Part shown: piece after piece, positions 45,591-58,778 of the stretch
How positions within the stretch are numbered: position 1 is the first letter of the stretch
Layout of the letters: the number at the start of each line of letters is the position of its first letter
DNA from: Hoplostethus atlanticus
Lineage: Eukaryota > Chordata > Actinopteri > Trachichthyiformes > Trachichthyidae
NCBI GenBank assembly: GCA_034670405.1
Contig: JAXDDX010000221.1
Coordinates: 56,001 to 120,000, forward strand
Reading direction: 5' to 3'
DNA: 64,000 bases
Position numbers and translations under genes: made by a program
Notes under the pieces: model-generated
Database searches by the model: none
Seen by the model: the letters and a program-made list of their open reading frames with translations, nothing else
What the model was told of the DNA's origin: nothing

Positions 45591-47590
45591 GCTCCAAATA
45601 AATACATTTAAAAACAGTCCTTTGTGCTTTTCAATGGAACCCAGTATTCATTTTAACCGCACACACCCCCACAAAACACACCCCACAAGGGGGGGGGGGG
45701 GGGCCCCGAAGGTATAACTAAAGAAGAGAGAGAAAGCGAAGGGGGGAGCCCCTTAATTGAAAAGGTTTTGATTAGCATCTTTTAGGCCCCCCCCCAATCG
45801 GGACCCCCCAGGAGTGGGGTCGGGACCACTAGGGTCCCTAAAAATTTCCCCTTGAGGAGTTGGGGGTTTCAGTTTGGGAAGGGGGGGGGGCCTTTTCCAA
45901 AACCTGGACCCCAAATTTCCCCATCATCCCGCCCCCTGACTTCGCAACTGTTCGTAAAACACCTGTTTAAAGTAGCCGGGGTCCATACTTTTTTTAACGA
46001 AACCCCCGTCTTAACCCCTCGTTGAACCCCCCGGTTTTGAACTATTCCCAAAACAGGGGGGGGGGGGGGGCATTTTTCCCATGGGCCCCCCGGCCAAGCA
46101 GATCAAAACTGTAAGGCTTCAGGAAATGTTAACACAGAGCGAGTACTCGGCATTTAAAACCAAAGAAAATTTTTTTTTTGGGTCATCACACTTGACGGAT
46201 GTTGGTCAAAACCCATGGGCGTGGGGAGACAGAGGGGAGAGTCCCCGCCCGGGTTTTGGAGACAGCCAGCAACATCCCCAGTGCTCTTTAGTCCCAAAAC
46301 CTGATTGGAGAAACACCCAATTTGGGCCCTTTTTACCCTTAGGGGTTTTTCCCCGGGCCCTTATTTGATTTGATGCAAAGATTTTTTTAATCCGAGGGTG
46401 ATTTGACACATCACTTTTTCAAAAAACCTGGAAGGTCCCAAACCCCCTTCCGGGCCTTTCCAGGTATTAAAAGGTCAGACCCCAGGGGAAGTCTTCACTC
46501 CCAAAGGTCTCCACCCCCCCCCCTATCTGATTGTTTTTGGTATTAGTTTTGAAATTTAGTAAATTATTAGTAGTGTAGTATTTAGTTTTGGGTTTTTTTT
46601 AATTTCCCCAAAAGCACCCGCCCCTTTTTTTGGGATTGCCCCTTGATGCGCCTTCCAGTTCCATTCCAACCCTTTGAGGTTGATTTTTTTTGTTTGAGGT
46701 TTTAAAAAATAAAAAAAAAGAGAGAAGAAAATTTGATATTTTTTAAAAATGTTTGGGTGGTGTGACTTTCGGGTCAAGAGAGACCCCAGGACCCCCCCCG
46801 GCCCCCCACCCCCTTTTTGTTTAGGGCTTTAAAGGGTTGGGTTAAAATGTGGGGGTAGGTTGAGTTACCCTTTTGGTTGTGTGTTTTGTTTTGTGATGTG
46901 TTGTTTTTTAAAAAGCAGGGGCGATACAATTCAGGTTTTAAAAAAAAAACCCAAAAAAGGGGGAAAATTTAAAACGCCCAAACGCTAAAAAAATTTTAGT
47001 TTTGCACTCTCACCCCCCATCCATCCAATCCCATCCACCCAACCCTTCCACCCCCTTTCCCGCCCCCTTTGGGATAGGATCGCTTTTTTAACTTAAGATA
47101 ACTAATAATTTCAAAGAAAATAAATCCACTTTGAGTTTCACTTTTAGAATTTCATGTTTGTTTAGGAAAAATTGGGGAAGAAATCTTTTTTTTAAAAAAA
47201 CCCCTTTTTTGACGGGCTGTTTGTTTTTGGGAAAGACGGGACCGGAAGAAAAGGGGGGGGCCAAAACCTTTTAAAAAACCTTTCCAAATTTTGGGGATTT
47301 TCCCCCCAACGAGGGGGAAAAACCCCCGTCTCCTAAAAACCAAAATATTTCCCTTTTAAAGGCCCCAAATTTAACCCAAAAAACTCTTTCCCCCCCCCCC
47401 CCAAAATTAAAAAAAAAAAAAAGCTAATAAATTTAAAACCCCCCCAACCCCCATTTTTTGGAAACCAGGTTTAAAGGTTGGGCCCGGGTTAGCGTTTTTA
47501 AAACCCCCTAGGGGGAAAACCAGGCAAAAGATTACCCTGGTTGCCCCATTGGGGGAACCAAAGGCTAATGATTTTCCCCCGGTTACCCCC
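45591..47590. other. Second block of suspect-quality sequence
   Basis: It has the same homopolymer-dense appearance as 36.7-44.6 kb. It ends within the minisatellite at 47.4-48.0 kb, where noisy units change into clean ones around 47590. Nothing else can be read reliably. Confidence 0.7.
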
Positions 47591-48040
47591 ATTGTGGAAC
47601 CAGGCTAATGAGTTAGCCCTGGTTAGCGCTGGTTAGCCCCATTGTGGAACCAGGCTAATGAGTTAGCCCTGGTTAGCCCCATTGTGGAAACCAGGCTAAT
47701 GAGTTAGCCCCGGTTAGCCCCATTGTGGAAACCAGGCTAATGAGTTAGCCCTGGTTAGCGCTGGTTAGCCCCATTGTGAAACCAGGCTAATGAGTTAGCC
47801 CTGGTTAGCCCCGGTTAGCCCCATTGTGGAACCAGGCTAATGAGTTAGCCCTGGTTAGCCCCATTGTGGAAACCAGGCTAATGAGTTAGCCCTGGTTAGC
47901 GCTGGTTAGCCCCATTGTGGAACCAGGCTAATGAGTTAGCCCTGGTTAGCCCCCATTGTGGAACCAAGCTAATGAGTTAGCCCTGGTTAGCGCTGGTTAG
48001 CCCCATTGTGGAACCAGGCTAATGAGTTAGCTCTGGCTAG
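47420..48040. repeat. ~40-52-bp minisatellite (GGTTAGCCCCATTGTGGAAC)
   Basis: About ten clean units combine CCATTGTGGAACCAGGCTAA, TGAGTTAGCCCTGG and an optional TTAGCGCTGG insert (47590-48040). Three or four degraded units precede them (47420-47590). One related unit with the same downstream flank (GTTTGCTGATCT) occurs in an rreb1 intron at about 50434-50522. Confidence 0.9.
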
Positions 48041-49062
48041 GAAGACATTGGATATAAAGGGTTGCCACCAGAGCTGTTTGCTGATCTGAGGCCAGCTCTT
48101 ATCTCAGTCGTTCAATGCTTGCTGTTAGAAGATGAGGTAAACTGAACCTGGGTCATATGCTAGCGGCAATAAGTGTAAGCACACTGGAGGCCTTGTAATG
48201 AAGCCTCCATGAACACTAGGGGGCGATGATGAGAGACAGGCGGGAGTCACACTCACACACAATAACATGATTTGTTCAGGTAAAAAAAACACACCAAAAA
48301 ATAATTCCCTCCCTGCACCTGAACCTCGCTGGATCACACAAACAGAAAATACTCTAGTATCTGACTCACACGCCACATGGTCAACGCTCGGTCCACACAT
48401 GGAATCAACTGAGAATGATTATGAATGAGAAGTTACGACACAAACCAACCCACAGGGATCTCACTAGATCCACCCTGTAGAGAGTCTGCTTCCACACAGA
48501 GATCTGAAGTGACTTTGACAGTTCGTGAGCGTCTGTGCCGTCAACGGTGGTGACTAACCAGCCAAGCAACAGGGATGGCGGCGGACCAGGCGACTCGTTA
48601 GCAAACCAAAAGGACGAGGAAGGAGCCCCTGACGAGGTGTCAGAGCCTTTCCGCCCTTATGCCTGCCGCGTTTTTCCAGTTACAAAAAGCTTCCTTAGTT
48701 CCACAGTGGAAATAACCACCAGCCGCTCGCTGGTGAAGCGAGAACTCAACCGGCCACTTTGGCAGCTAACCAGCCGTCAGCTGGAGGCTCTTTTCCATCC
48801 ATCAGAGTGGCTGGTCAAACTGGTGACGTTTGGAAACCTCAAGCCACTGTGGACGAGAAAGTCCAGGTTTCCCACCCCGATTAGTTCGCTGGTAGATCCA
48901 GGTGGGATCGTCCCGGTTTGTGTGGCCGGTGCCCAGCTGTCGTTTAAATACAGAAAAATAACGCCGATACCGACGGTCCATCTCAGTTTCTGTCCGGCTG
49001 TCTGCATCTCCTCACTTGATCATGAATTCTCATACGAAATCTAGGACGATAACAAACTGTCA
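48041..49062. other. rreb1 downstream flank
   Basis: Unique-looking sequence between the minisatellite and the probable rreb1 polyadenylation site. It contains one uninterrupted plus-strand frame of 169 codons (listed separately) and nothing else recognisable. Confidence 0.5.
48535..49044 (+). CDS. Hypothetical ORF, 169 codons, unrecognised
   Basis: The frame begins MPSTVVTNQPSNRDGGGPGD and ends LDHEFSYEI. It is the longest non-repetitive open frame outside the known genes. Amino-acid composition is ordinary, but I recognise no family, signal peptide or membrane segment. It is tail-to-tail with rreb1, ending about 20 bp before rreb1's polyadenylation signal. It could be a chance frame, a lineage-specific gene or part of a transposon. 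Confidence 0.2.
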   Translation: MPSTVVTNQPSNRDGGGPGDSLANQKDEEGAPDEVSEPFRPYACRVFPVTKSFLSSTVEITTSRSLVKRELNRPLWQLTSRQLEALFHPSEWLVKLVTFGNLKPLWTRKSRFPTPISSLVDPGGIVPVCVAGAQLSFKYRKITPIPTVHLSFCPAVCISSLDHEFSYEI

Positions 49063-49063
49063 A

Positions 49064-49077
49064 TTTATTCTTTTATT
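49064..49077 (-). promoter_or_regulatory. Candidate rreb1 polyadenylation signals
   Basis: On the minus strand two AATAAA hexamers (49072-49077 and 49064-49069) lie about 330 bp beyond the rreb1 stop codon, the first tandem pair downstream. Shorter or longer 3' UTRs are possible. Confidence 0.5.
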
Positions 49078-49403
49078 GCTGAAATATAGATTCCCCGCAC
49101 AAAATATAGTAATGCAAATCATTGCTGTCATCATAAAAAGCTATAAAAATTAGATCCATCCTCCGTAATAATGTAGATAAAGATATAGCAAAAAAACATC
49201 TCTTAGAAGTAGGACTAGTAGTAAGGCACTTCAAGAAAACGAGCTTTTCGTCTTTCTTTCTATCAAAGTTGTCAGGGTTGTTTTTTGCATCATCATCATC
49301 AATGGTGTAGCGTCTTTCCATCATATGGCACTGTGGTGATGTTGGTGTAGACAGCGATCCACTCTCTAGCGTGGAGAACCAGGGAGCTGGGGGGCATTTC
49401 CCC

Positions 49404-51973
49404 TCACTCTACGCCCACCAGAGGAGGCTCTCCGCTGGGCAGGATGTGCTCCAGGGGCGGCTTGGTGTGGATCTCCAGCAATCCCTGGATGAAGCCCTCT
49501 GAGGGGGCAGCTGCTGGGTCCTCCGCTGGGGGAGAGGTGGAGGAAGAGGAAGAGGGGTCTTTGGAGATCTTTGCATTGGGCGACGATGTCGGTTCACTAG
49601 CTGCTGCGTCGCTAGTAGTTGTCTTTGTTTCAGTAGCTTGTTGGCTGGACGTGTCGGTGGCGGTAGCTTGCGGTGTTGGGGGGCAGCTAACCGAGCTGGA
49701 GGCCGAGTCTGCAGACGGTTCTGAATCATCCTGGATGTCTGGGTCACCAGGACCGATGGGGGTTGGTGGTTCTGGTGTAGTCTGGTTGCCTGGTTCTGGT
49801 GGGCTTGGTGGTGAGGCAGGAGGTGAACCAGACACTGAAGGTTCTCTGGGTTTTTCCTCCGCCACGGTTTCCACCATCGGTGACTCTGGATTGTCGGCGG
49901 GGGTCTCAAGCTGGGTCAGAGCCTCCTCCTTCACCTCCTCTCCCCTTTCCCCCGGCTCCTCTCCTCTTTCCTCCATCTCCTCGGCTCCCACGGTGTTGTT
50001 GCCTCCCTCGCTCTCATTCTCCGAGGGGGGGCAAGTGGAGGTGGGGGTGCAGGAGTCTCCATCCTCGCTGGCGTCGTCGTTCCCACCGGAGCCGCCCGTC
50101 CCCAGCCCGGCGTCGCAGGGCTCGCCGCCCTCGGCTCCGCGGGGTTTCAGGTGGATCCTCTGGTGGCGGACCAGGCTGTGCTTCAGGGTGAAAGTCCTCT
50201 CGCATGTTTGACACTGGTAGGGACGCTCGCCTGGTGAGACGGGGGGTGGGGGGGGGGGGGATCAAACCATAATAACATGATTATCATCGGTCTGGTTTTA
50301 CACAACTACACTTAAATTAAAGACAGCTAGGCTATGACACCTGGGCTTCTATTGTAAGGGGCGACGTTAAAGCTACGCTGCACGTATCTGGTTAGCTCTG
50401 TTAGCATGGGTCAGGCCTGTCTGACCCTGTGGTTGAACCCAGGCTAATAAGTTAGCTCCGGTTAGCCCTGTTTAGCCCCATTGTGGAAACCAGGTCTGGC
50501 TAGGAGCTGGTTGCTGATCTTAGCGCTACGCTACACGTGTCTAACGCCTGGGTGTCCATTGTAAGTCTGTAAATTCTTGTAATCTTGGTCAGATCTTACA
50601 GGTCGGTCCAATGCTCGGTAGGCTTGGCAGATACCGGCTCTCAAGGATATTGTCTCGGACTGTATGTGTGTGTATGTGTGTATGTGTGTGTGTGTGTGTG
50701 TGTCCTACCTGTGTGTGAACGCATGTGTCTAGTCAGGTCCTGCAGCGACCAGAAACGCTTGCCGCAAACGTTGCAGATCTTCTTCCTCTTGTCCACTCGG
50801 ACTCCTCCCGATGCCTCGCCTCCTTCCCTGCTCTTTGGTTCTGATGCTCCGCCCTCCTCGTCGCTCCGCTCCTCCTTCTCCTTGTCCTCCTCTTCCGAGT
50901 CCCCGCTCTCGCATCCGTCGCTCTCGCCCTTAGCCTCTCTCTCCTCAGTCTCCATCTCCTCCTCCCTTTGCTCCTCCTCTTTCTCGGCCTCTGTCGATTT
51001 TGCCGCCTTGCTCTCCGTCGCCTCCTCGTTCGCCGGTGAGACCTCCTCTGCCGGCGTTGGCGTCTCTTCGGAGAGGTGCGCCCTTTCGTGGCGAGCAAGG
51101 GTGGTGGCGTAGCGGAAGCTCTTCTTACACACCCGACATACATGCTTGTACTCCGTCTGTGGCTTTACCGCAGGGTTGGTGGAGGAGGCGCTCTCCTTCT
51201 GCTCCTCTGTGCTCTCGGTTGCTATTTGGGGAGTAGCCGAGGGTGAGGAGGAGGAGGAGGAGATGGTGGATTGGGAGCTGGGGGTTTGGGAGGGCTGTTC
51301 TCCCACCCCTGAGCCCGAAGAAGGTGCAGAGGAGAACTTGAAGTCGATGAGCTTGCTGGCGAAGTTCAGGTCCAGACTCTTGTTGCTGTGGGAGTCGTCG
51401 TCGTCCACGTTCTCCTCCTGGAAGAGGAATAAAGGAGGAGATGGACAGTTAGATGGATTGATCAATAATGCCTAAGCCTTTGTGATAGCCAACTAGAAAA
51501 CGACTCCATATGTTGGCGGATCACCTGGTAGAAAAGACTAACTTAACAACTGCAGCCAAAATGTTCCACCATTTTGCTTCTGAGCTGCCTTGAAACTGAT
51601 CAGGGAAAAGTTACCAAAGAAAAGGTACCTTGGTATTGCTGCTGTTAGTGTTGTTCTGTTTCCCCTGTGCTGGTCTGTATTCCGGCGCCCCCTGCTGGTC
51701 CGGCTGGTCCATGTCTTCTGTCCCAGGTTGGTCTGCAGAACTGGGAGCTGGACTGCAACCTAGGAGCACAAACCAAGATTAATCTCATCAATCATGGCAA
51801 CAAAAACATACATGTACCAGTAAGTACCAGTTTTACATGACATGCTCAAAAACAGGACATAAAATAACATTTTAAGAAAACTAAGAAAAGAATAAAAAGC
51901 TACAAGTACTGTAATACAAATATTAAAAAAAATTTTTTACATGGCAATATATGCCATAAAACATGGTATGGGC

Positions 51974-52016
<43 letters not shown>

Positions 52017-55000
52017 ATAAATAATAACAATAACTATTTTTAATAATAATAATAATAATAATAAATTAATAAATAAAATGAATAATACAATTCAAAGTGA
52101 TGAAATACGACAGAAGTGAATGAACTAATAAAGAACATTTAAATCAATTACAAATTATAAAATTACCCTAAAATAAAATTACAACAATCCAATCCTCGAT
52201 TGACAACGCTTCTGTTCAATGACTAACCTGGGTTGGGTTTGTGGGCGGGGCTAGACCGGGTGGCTCGGCTGTTTGGCCCCGCCCTCGGCTGGTCTGAAAA
52301 GCCGGATCTGTGGTCTGGGGTGGGAGTGGAGCTGGACTCTGTGATGTCGGTGGCGCTGCTGAGATCTACAGCTTCTGATGCTGCCTGCTCCGTCTCTGAC
52401 TGACTCTCTGTAGGACAAACAGCCAATCAAAACCATCCTGGACTTCACATCGTAGAAACATCCAATATACATTTTGTGTAGACTGGAGTTTTAGTTCTAC
52501 AAACATTTCTCAGAGGCAGAAATAATCTCATTGGTTGAGTTAATCCTCAGTGGGCGGAGCCAAAGATCCACAGTTTGTCTGGCTAAGTAACTGAAGACCA
52601 GTGAGAAAGACAAGAGGTAAGAGAGGAGCTAGCTAACATTATGAAGCCTAGCGCTCTGCTGCTAACATACAATCTATACAATCTAGGCATACTAAGTTAT
52701 CTAGGTTAGCTAGTTAGCCTAGCTGACCGTCCAAGTTCAAACTAGCCATACTAGTCTATAGCTAGCTAGGTTAGCTAGTTAGCTAGCCTGCTGACCTTTC
52801 AACATCATGCATGTCATGAAGTAAAGAAAAATAAGTCATTGTCAATTATATTTTCATTTATATTTTCCTTCTTTCCGCCCAGGTGTTGAACTGATTAGCT
52901 GATGGCGGCGTTACAGACCTGCGCTCTCATGCGATCCTTCGTCGCCCTCCTTCTTGGCCAGGGCACCGTTGCGTCGCATCGTTCGGTTGGTCACGCCATG
53001 CTTCCTCAGCAGGTGGCGCTCACAGTTGGATTTGGTGGAGAAAAAGGCATCACACTTAGGACAGGGGAATGGCTTCTGACCTGGAGACAGACAGACAGAC
53101 AGACAGACGGTTTGAATCACAGTAGTGGAGACTTTGCACTAACATTGTTCGCAGCTTCTGACCTGTATACAGACAGACAGCAATGTGTGTATTTGTATGT
53201 GTCTATTGTAGGTGTGTGTGTGTGTGTGTGTGTCCTACCGGTGTGTGTTAGCATGTGTCTCTGCAGGGAGCTGGCCCAGGGGAAGACTCTGGGGCAGAAG
53301 GGGCAGGTCATCTTCTGGACCGAGTTGGAGTAGGCGTTCTTCTTCCCTTTGGACTGGGGCAACAACACCGCTGGCTTCCCCTCCTCCCCTGCTCCTCCCT
53401 CCTTCTCCTCCCCCCCTCCTCCTTGCCTATCAGCATCTGCTTGTAGGGAGGTGACACGTTTTCGTATGAGCGTTGTGTGTTTATGATTCAGCTGATTTTA
53501 CAACCAATCTGGTTCCAGTCTGTAACTTGATCTACCATGATGGACTTGAAGAAACATGAAGAAACATCTGAACATGAGCATCAGTCCAGACTGACGTTAT
53601 GCTAGGCTTTCCAAGCATGAGGAACCACTTGATCACTCGATTCATCCATTCACCATGTACCTACGGATCAACCGATCTACCCAAGCAATCAATTAAGCCA
53701 TCTTTCAATTTACCTTCCTCCCTATCCTCCACCCAGCCATCCCTCCTACCTCTCTTGTTTCCTATGTCTCCAGCTCCGGTCTGCAGGTAGGTGCTGAACT
53801 TGTTGGCGTCGGTGGTGGCCAACATCTTCTCCACGCTGGCGAACTCCCCGCTGGACTCCAGGTCGATGCCGCTGCCCTGCCCGCAGCTCACAACCAGCTT
53901 CTCCTTGGCCACCAGGCCGGCATTCTTCTTCCTGGACCTCTTCCTGTCGGACAGAGAAGAGCAGGTACGCTATAAAACCATTTATCGACCTGAGGGGAAT
54001 TCAGTTTGGAGGCAACCGTCAGTGGGAGGTCCTGTTCTACTCCAGGGTCAGACTGGCATGTTGGTTTGCCAATATATGAGGCCAATCAGATATATGGTGC
54101 AGTTTGATTGATTACATATTTATTGTATAATGGATCAATACTAGACTGGTTTTCTTAATCTAATGTAACATTTTGTTCGCTTGCATCATTTTATATGTTT
54201 AAATAAATGAACTAAATTAGACAATTTGATCATCTTCAAATTAAAAAGGACATTTAAACGATATTCCACTCAGAAACACAAACACTAATAAAATAAAACT
54301 GTGACAATTATATATATATATATTACTTGAATATGATCCTGTTGAAGGGTTCTTTAGGTTCTTAGCAGCCATAGAAAAGATCAGCCCTTTCAGTTACCTG
54401 GAAGATCCCTCCGATGTGTCATCAGTCTGCGCCTCCAGACAGACGGAGACCCCCGGGACGTCTGAAGCCGAGTCAGCCTGGGAGGAAGTGACTCCCCCCT
54501 GGTGTTTGCCCTCCAGCGAGGCCACCTCTCTCTTCAGCAGGTCTGGAGCTCCAGAGACAGAGTGGATGATCTGAGCGATGGACGCCAGAGGAGGGAGCTC
54601 CTTGAGGGAGGCGGAGGGTGGCGAGGAGGTGGAGGAAGCCGGTTTGGGGAGCAGGGGTTTCAGGCGCAAGGTTCTGGTGGGGTTGCTGAGGTTGGAGAGC
54701 GAGGCGGGGGGAGGCGTGGATCCAGGGGGGAGCTGGTAGCATCCCGGTTGGGGGTGAGGATGCAGAGGAGGCAGGGCGCTCCCCGTCCTCTCCTCCACCT
54801 GCAGAGCCTTGGGCAGCGCCGGGGCGTGCTGCTGGTCGATAATACTACTACCACTCTGCTCCGTCTTGATCTCCCTCTTCTCTCCCCCCACCGCTGCCTC
54901 TCTCCTCTGCCTCTTGCTGGGGATGGACAGGTCCATGGGCTGGTCCAGGATGGAGCAGTCGAAGCTGGGGGAGAGGCTCTCCAGTTTGACCCCAGGAGAC

Positions 55001-56174
55001 CCGGCCTGGCTTCCTGCTCCGCGACCCTTGGCGGAAAAGTCCAACGGCTGGTCCAGTTCCGCTGATCCAGGATAAATCACATTAGCCAGCTCCTCCACCT
55101 TCACCGTTTGGAGGGCTTGGATTGGAGGCTGGCTGAGCCCGTTCAGCGCCATCTCACTCACCGGACTAGCACGGGCAGAGGCGACGGTAGCAACGGGCAC
55201 GGCGGCGGGCAGGAGCGTGGCGATATGATCTTCAATCTCCTTCTCCTGCACCTCGGGGTGCTGCTTCAGCAGGTGGTGGATGCAGTTGCGTTTGGCCAGG
55301 AAGGCAGCACCGCAGCGCCGGCACTCGAATGGCTTCCTCTGGCAACCGTTGTGGGTGCGCAGGTGGATCTGCAGGGCCCGGTAGGACTTCAGGTCCTCGC
55401 CGCAGAACCGGCACGTCGTCTCAGCTCCCGCGCCGCTCGTCTCCAACGCGTCCTGGGTGGTGGTCGTTGTGACGCCAACCATCGTGGTGGAGGTGATGTA
55501 CTTGATGTTTTTCTCTATGTCCTTCCGTGAGGTCTTGGCGTGCTTCTTCCTGAGATGGCGCTCGCAGTTGGCCTTGACGGTGAAGGGGTAATGGCAGACA
55601 CGGCAGACGTACGGTCGCTCCCCGCTGTGGGTCCGCAGGTGGCGGATCAGAGTAGCCTTGTCTGGAGCCACGTAGTCGCAGATGTTGCACTGGTGGGGCA
55701 GGATGCCGAGGTGGAAGCGCATGTGGGCCTGCAGGACCCCTGAGAAGGCAAACACCTGGTCACAGAAACGGCACGGGAACGAGCCTTTAGCCGAGCCGGC
55801 GTTGGCGTTGTTTCCTCCACTGCCCCCTTTGCTTCCTGGTTTCCTCCCACTGAGTCCCGCCTCTTCGTGCACAGCAGTGGTGGCCGCAGGCGGCGAATCA
55901 GATGAGGGCGTGTGAGAATCATCCATGCACTCCGCCTCCATCTGCTCTCCGTTCCCAGCCGATGAGGATGAGGAAGACGATGAGGATGAGGAGGGTGTTT
56001 TAAAGAGGGTGGGGGTGGGAGGCGGTAGGCTAGGGCTGATGCAGCCCAGTGAGGCCTGCTGGGAACTCTGGAGGGGGGGAGGGGTCGATGCGGTCAGGCT
56101 GGAGCGAGGGGTGATGGGAGGTTTGGGCTTCAACGGAGGCATCGCCTTCTGGACTTGACCTGGAGGAGAGAAGG

Positions 56175-56221
<47 letters not shown>

Positions 56222-58525
56222 GGCAGAAAGAGGGAGGTAGAGAGAGAGAGCACAGTGATGGGGGAGAAAGAAGGAGAGAGGTTACAATTACAATTTTATA
56301 AGTGAAAGACGAGTCACATTTTAAAAGAATGCTTCACCTTGCATTGATTGATTGATTGACTGATTGATTGATTGATTGTTGTGCTTTCTTACTAATACAA
56401 TACAAAACCATTGATTGCCCAGAAAACAACCAGCTCCAGCATCGCGCCACCACACACACCTTGACCTCCAACGTATCCTGGGGCTTTGGCCAGGGGGGGC
56501 AGGGTCAGTCCCATCTGATTGGGCGCTGCAGCCGCCACTTTGAGTATCTGCTGAATGTCTGCAAGCTCCATGATCCCACCTCCTCCCGCCTCGCTGGGTT
56601 TTATGCCTGATGAGGCTGCGCTGGCCACTGCACCGCCCCCGTCAGGCTGCAGCAGGAAGCCGGCCTGGAAGGGCTGCAGGGAGAGCAGGCTGAGGGCGTC
56701 TTTCTGGGACAGGCCCTGCAGAGTGGAGCCCGAGGCCGAGGCCTCCAGCAGAGGGATGCCCAGCCCCAGGCCTCCCAGGGCAGCCAGCCCTCCTACTCCC
56801 AGCCCCAGGCTCAGCCCCAGGCCTCCGCCCAGGTAGCCCGAGGCCGGCTCCTGGGGGAAGGTGGAGCAGGGCGGCTCCACGTGGATCACCCTGATGCTGT
56901 CCAGCTGGGCCTGGCGGATCTCATCCTGCGAGGGGCCGGACTTCACCTGGTAAGTAATGATATGATGATCACCAACTGAACAGCTGACCAGTTGATTCCC
57001 TCCCTATAAAGAACAACTCTTCTTTACTGATCACTCTGTGATCTACCGTCAAGATGCTGCGGCTCCGACCCGTCCCTTCCTTTACCTGTGATATTGTTCA
57101 AGGTATTTCAAATCATTTATTTTACTGAGTTACAGTTAAAGTGTATAATATCTAAAAACACAAGTCCGTTTCATTTCCTGGTTTTATCAGAATGCCATCG
57201 CTTACCTTAGTTACGTGCTGGAGACCCAGCTGTTCCAGGAAGCTGGCCTGCTCTGGGGGCGGGACTTCCTGTTTAACGGCTTGGCCGTCATTCTCAGCGC
57301 CATTTTCTCCAGTTCCAACTTCCACTTTATCCTCGGTTTTCTCCACAGCGCCCCCTGCTGCGGCGGCGGCGGGTTTGTCGGGGTGGGCGATGGTGTTATG
57401 GAGGTCCAGGGCGGAGCGCAGGGGGAAAGCCTTGTCGCAACACTCGCAGACAAACCGATGAAACTTACTGATACAGCGACGAAGGTTGGTCTCACACCAT
57501 ACCTGGAGGGAGGGAGGATAGGAGGAAAGAGGAGATGGAGGGAGAGAGGAGAGGATGGAGGAAAGAGGAGATGGAGGGAGAGAGGAGGATGGAGGACGAT
57601 TTAATACTTTCTAAAGGTTCAATACTTTGAGAAAACGTACTGGTATCACGATGAGAAATGACTCCTGCTAGCATGGTCATCACATTGAGCTGCGAGGTGA
57701 AGCACGATGGACTGATCCTCCCCAGCGTGTTTCAGTATGTACTTGATAGTACTACAACTCATCACGGTATGATTTTACTGAAAGACGACAAACTGGTATC
57801 GAACTCCCGGTGTCGTTGCAACATTAGGAGCTGCTGTTGGCGGCGATGCTACGGCTAACATACATGACTCTGGGTGGGATACCTGAGCGATGTGGGGGAA
57901 CTTCTTGCAGGAGAAGTCGATGAAGGCCAGGTCGTTGAAGCCGGTGGGGATGGAGGGGTTGTTCTGGATGAAGGGGCGGCCGCTGGGGTCCTGGGGGAGG
58001 AGCTTATGGACCGCCGCATTGTGCCGCAGCAGACCGCGGTGGGTTCGAAAAGAAACGCAGCAGAGATCACACCTGGAAACACACACCGAGATCGCAGGGT
58101 TACGTCACTGCTGGTGTGTGTGTGTGTGTGTGTGAGGTGAGGAGGAGGAGGAGGTACCGCCCCCCCCCGCTGAGACACGAGACACCTGTCAATCAAAACG
58201 GCTGCCGGCATGAAAAAGTCAAAGGTACTATTGACTAGTGACGTTACAGTGACTCTGTCATAGTAATCAATAATAATTCAATAGTTTCCATCTGATTACT
58301 TTTACTTCCGTCTTGTTTTTTCCATTTTGTATTTCTGTATTTTATTTGATGCTGTTTTGACCTTGTTGTATTCAATGTGCTGTAGAAATAAAGTTTGATT
58401 GATTGATTGATTGATTGATTGACTGAACTCATCAGATTCTAGATTATCAGTTTTCCCCCAAAATGGATCAAGACTATTCAGTTTCTCTATGACACCACTA
58501 GGTGGCGATATCACTCCAGTACATG

Positions 58526-58558
<33 letters not shown>

Positions 58559-58651
58559 ATAACCCTCGGTGGCAGTGCTGGTCCTGTGCTTGTTAAGCGC
58601 TGAGAGGGACAGCTGCTCAATGTCTGCCACAGTCACACACTCTTATCGCAT

Positions 58652-58689
<38 letters not shown>

Positions 58690-58745
58690 CTGTGTGTAAT
58701 CCCCTCAGACACCTTGTCAGAGGATTCTTGGGGGGCAGGAGAGGG

Positions 58746-58778
<33 letters not shown>

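Noticed and set aside
49444-50211. 255-codon plus-strand frame
   Set aside because: Antisense shadow of the last rreb1 exon, which has homology, correct splice sites and a stop on the minus strand.
54502-55530. Plus-strand frames of 140-187 codons in the zinc-finger region
   Set aside because: Antisense shadows of the large rreb1 exon.
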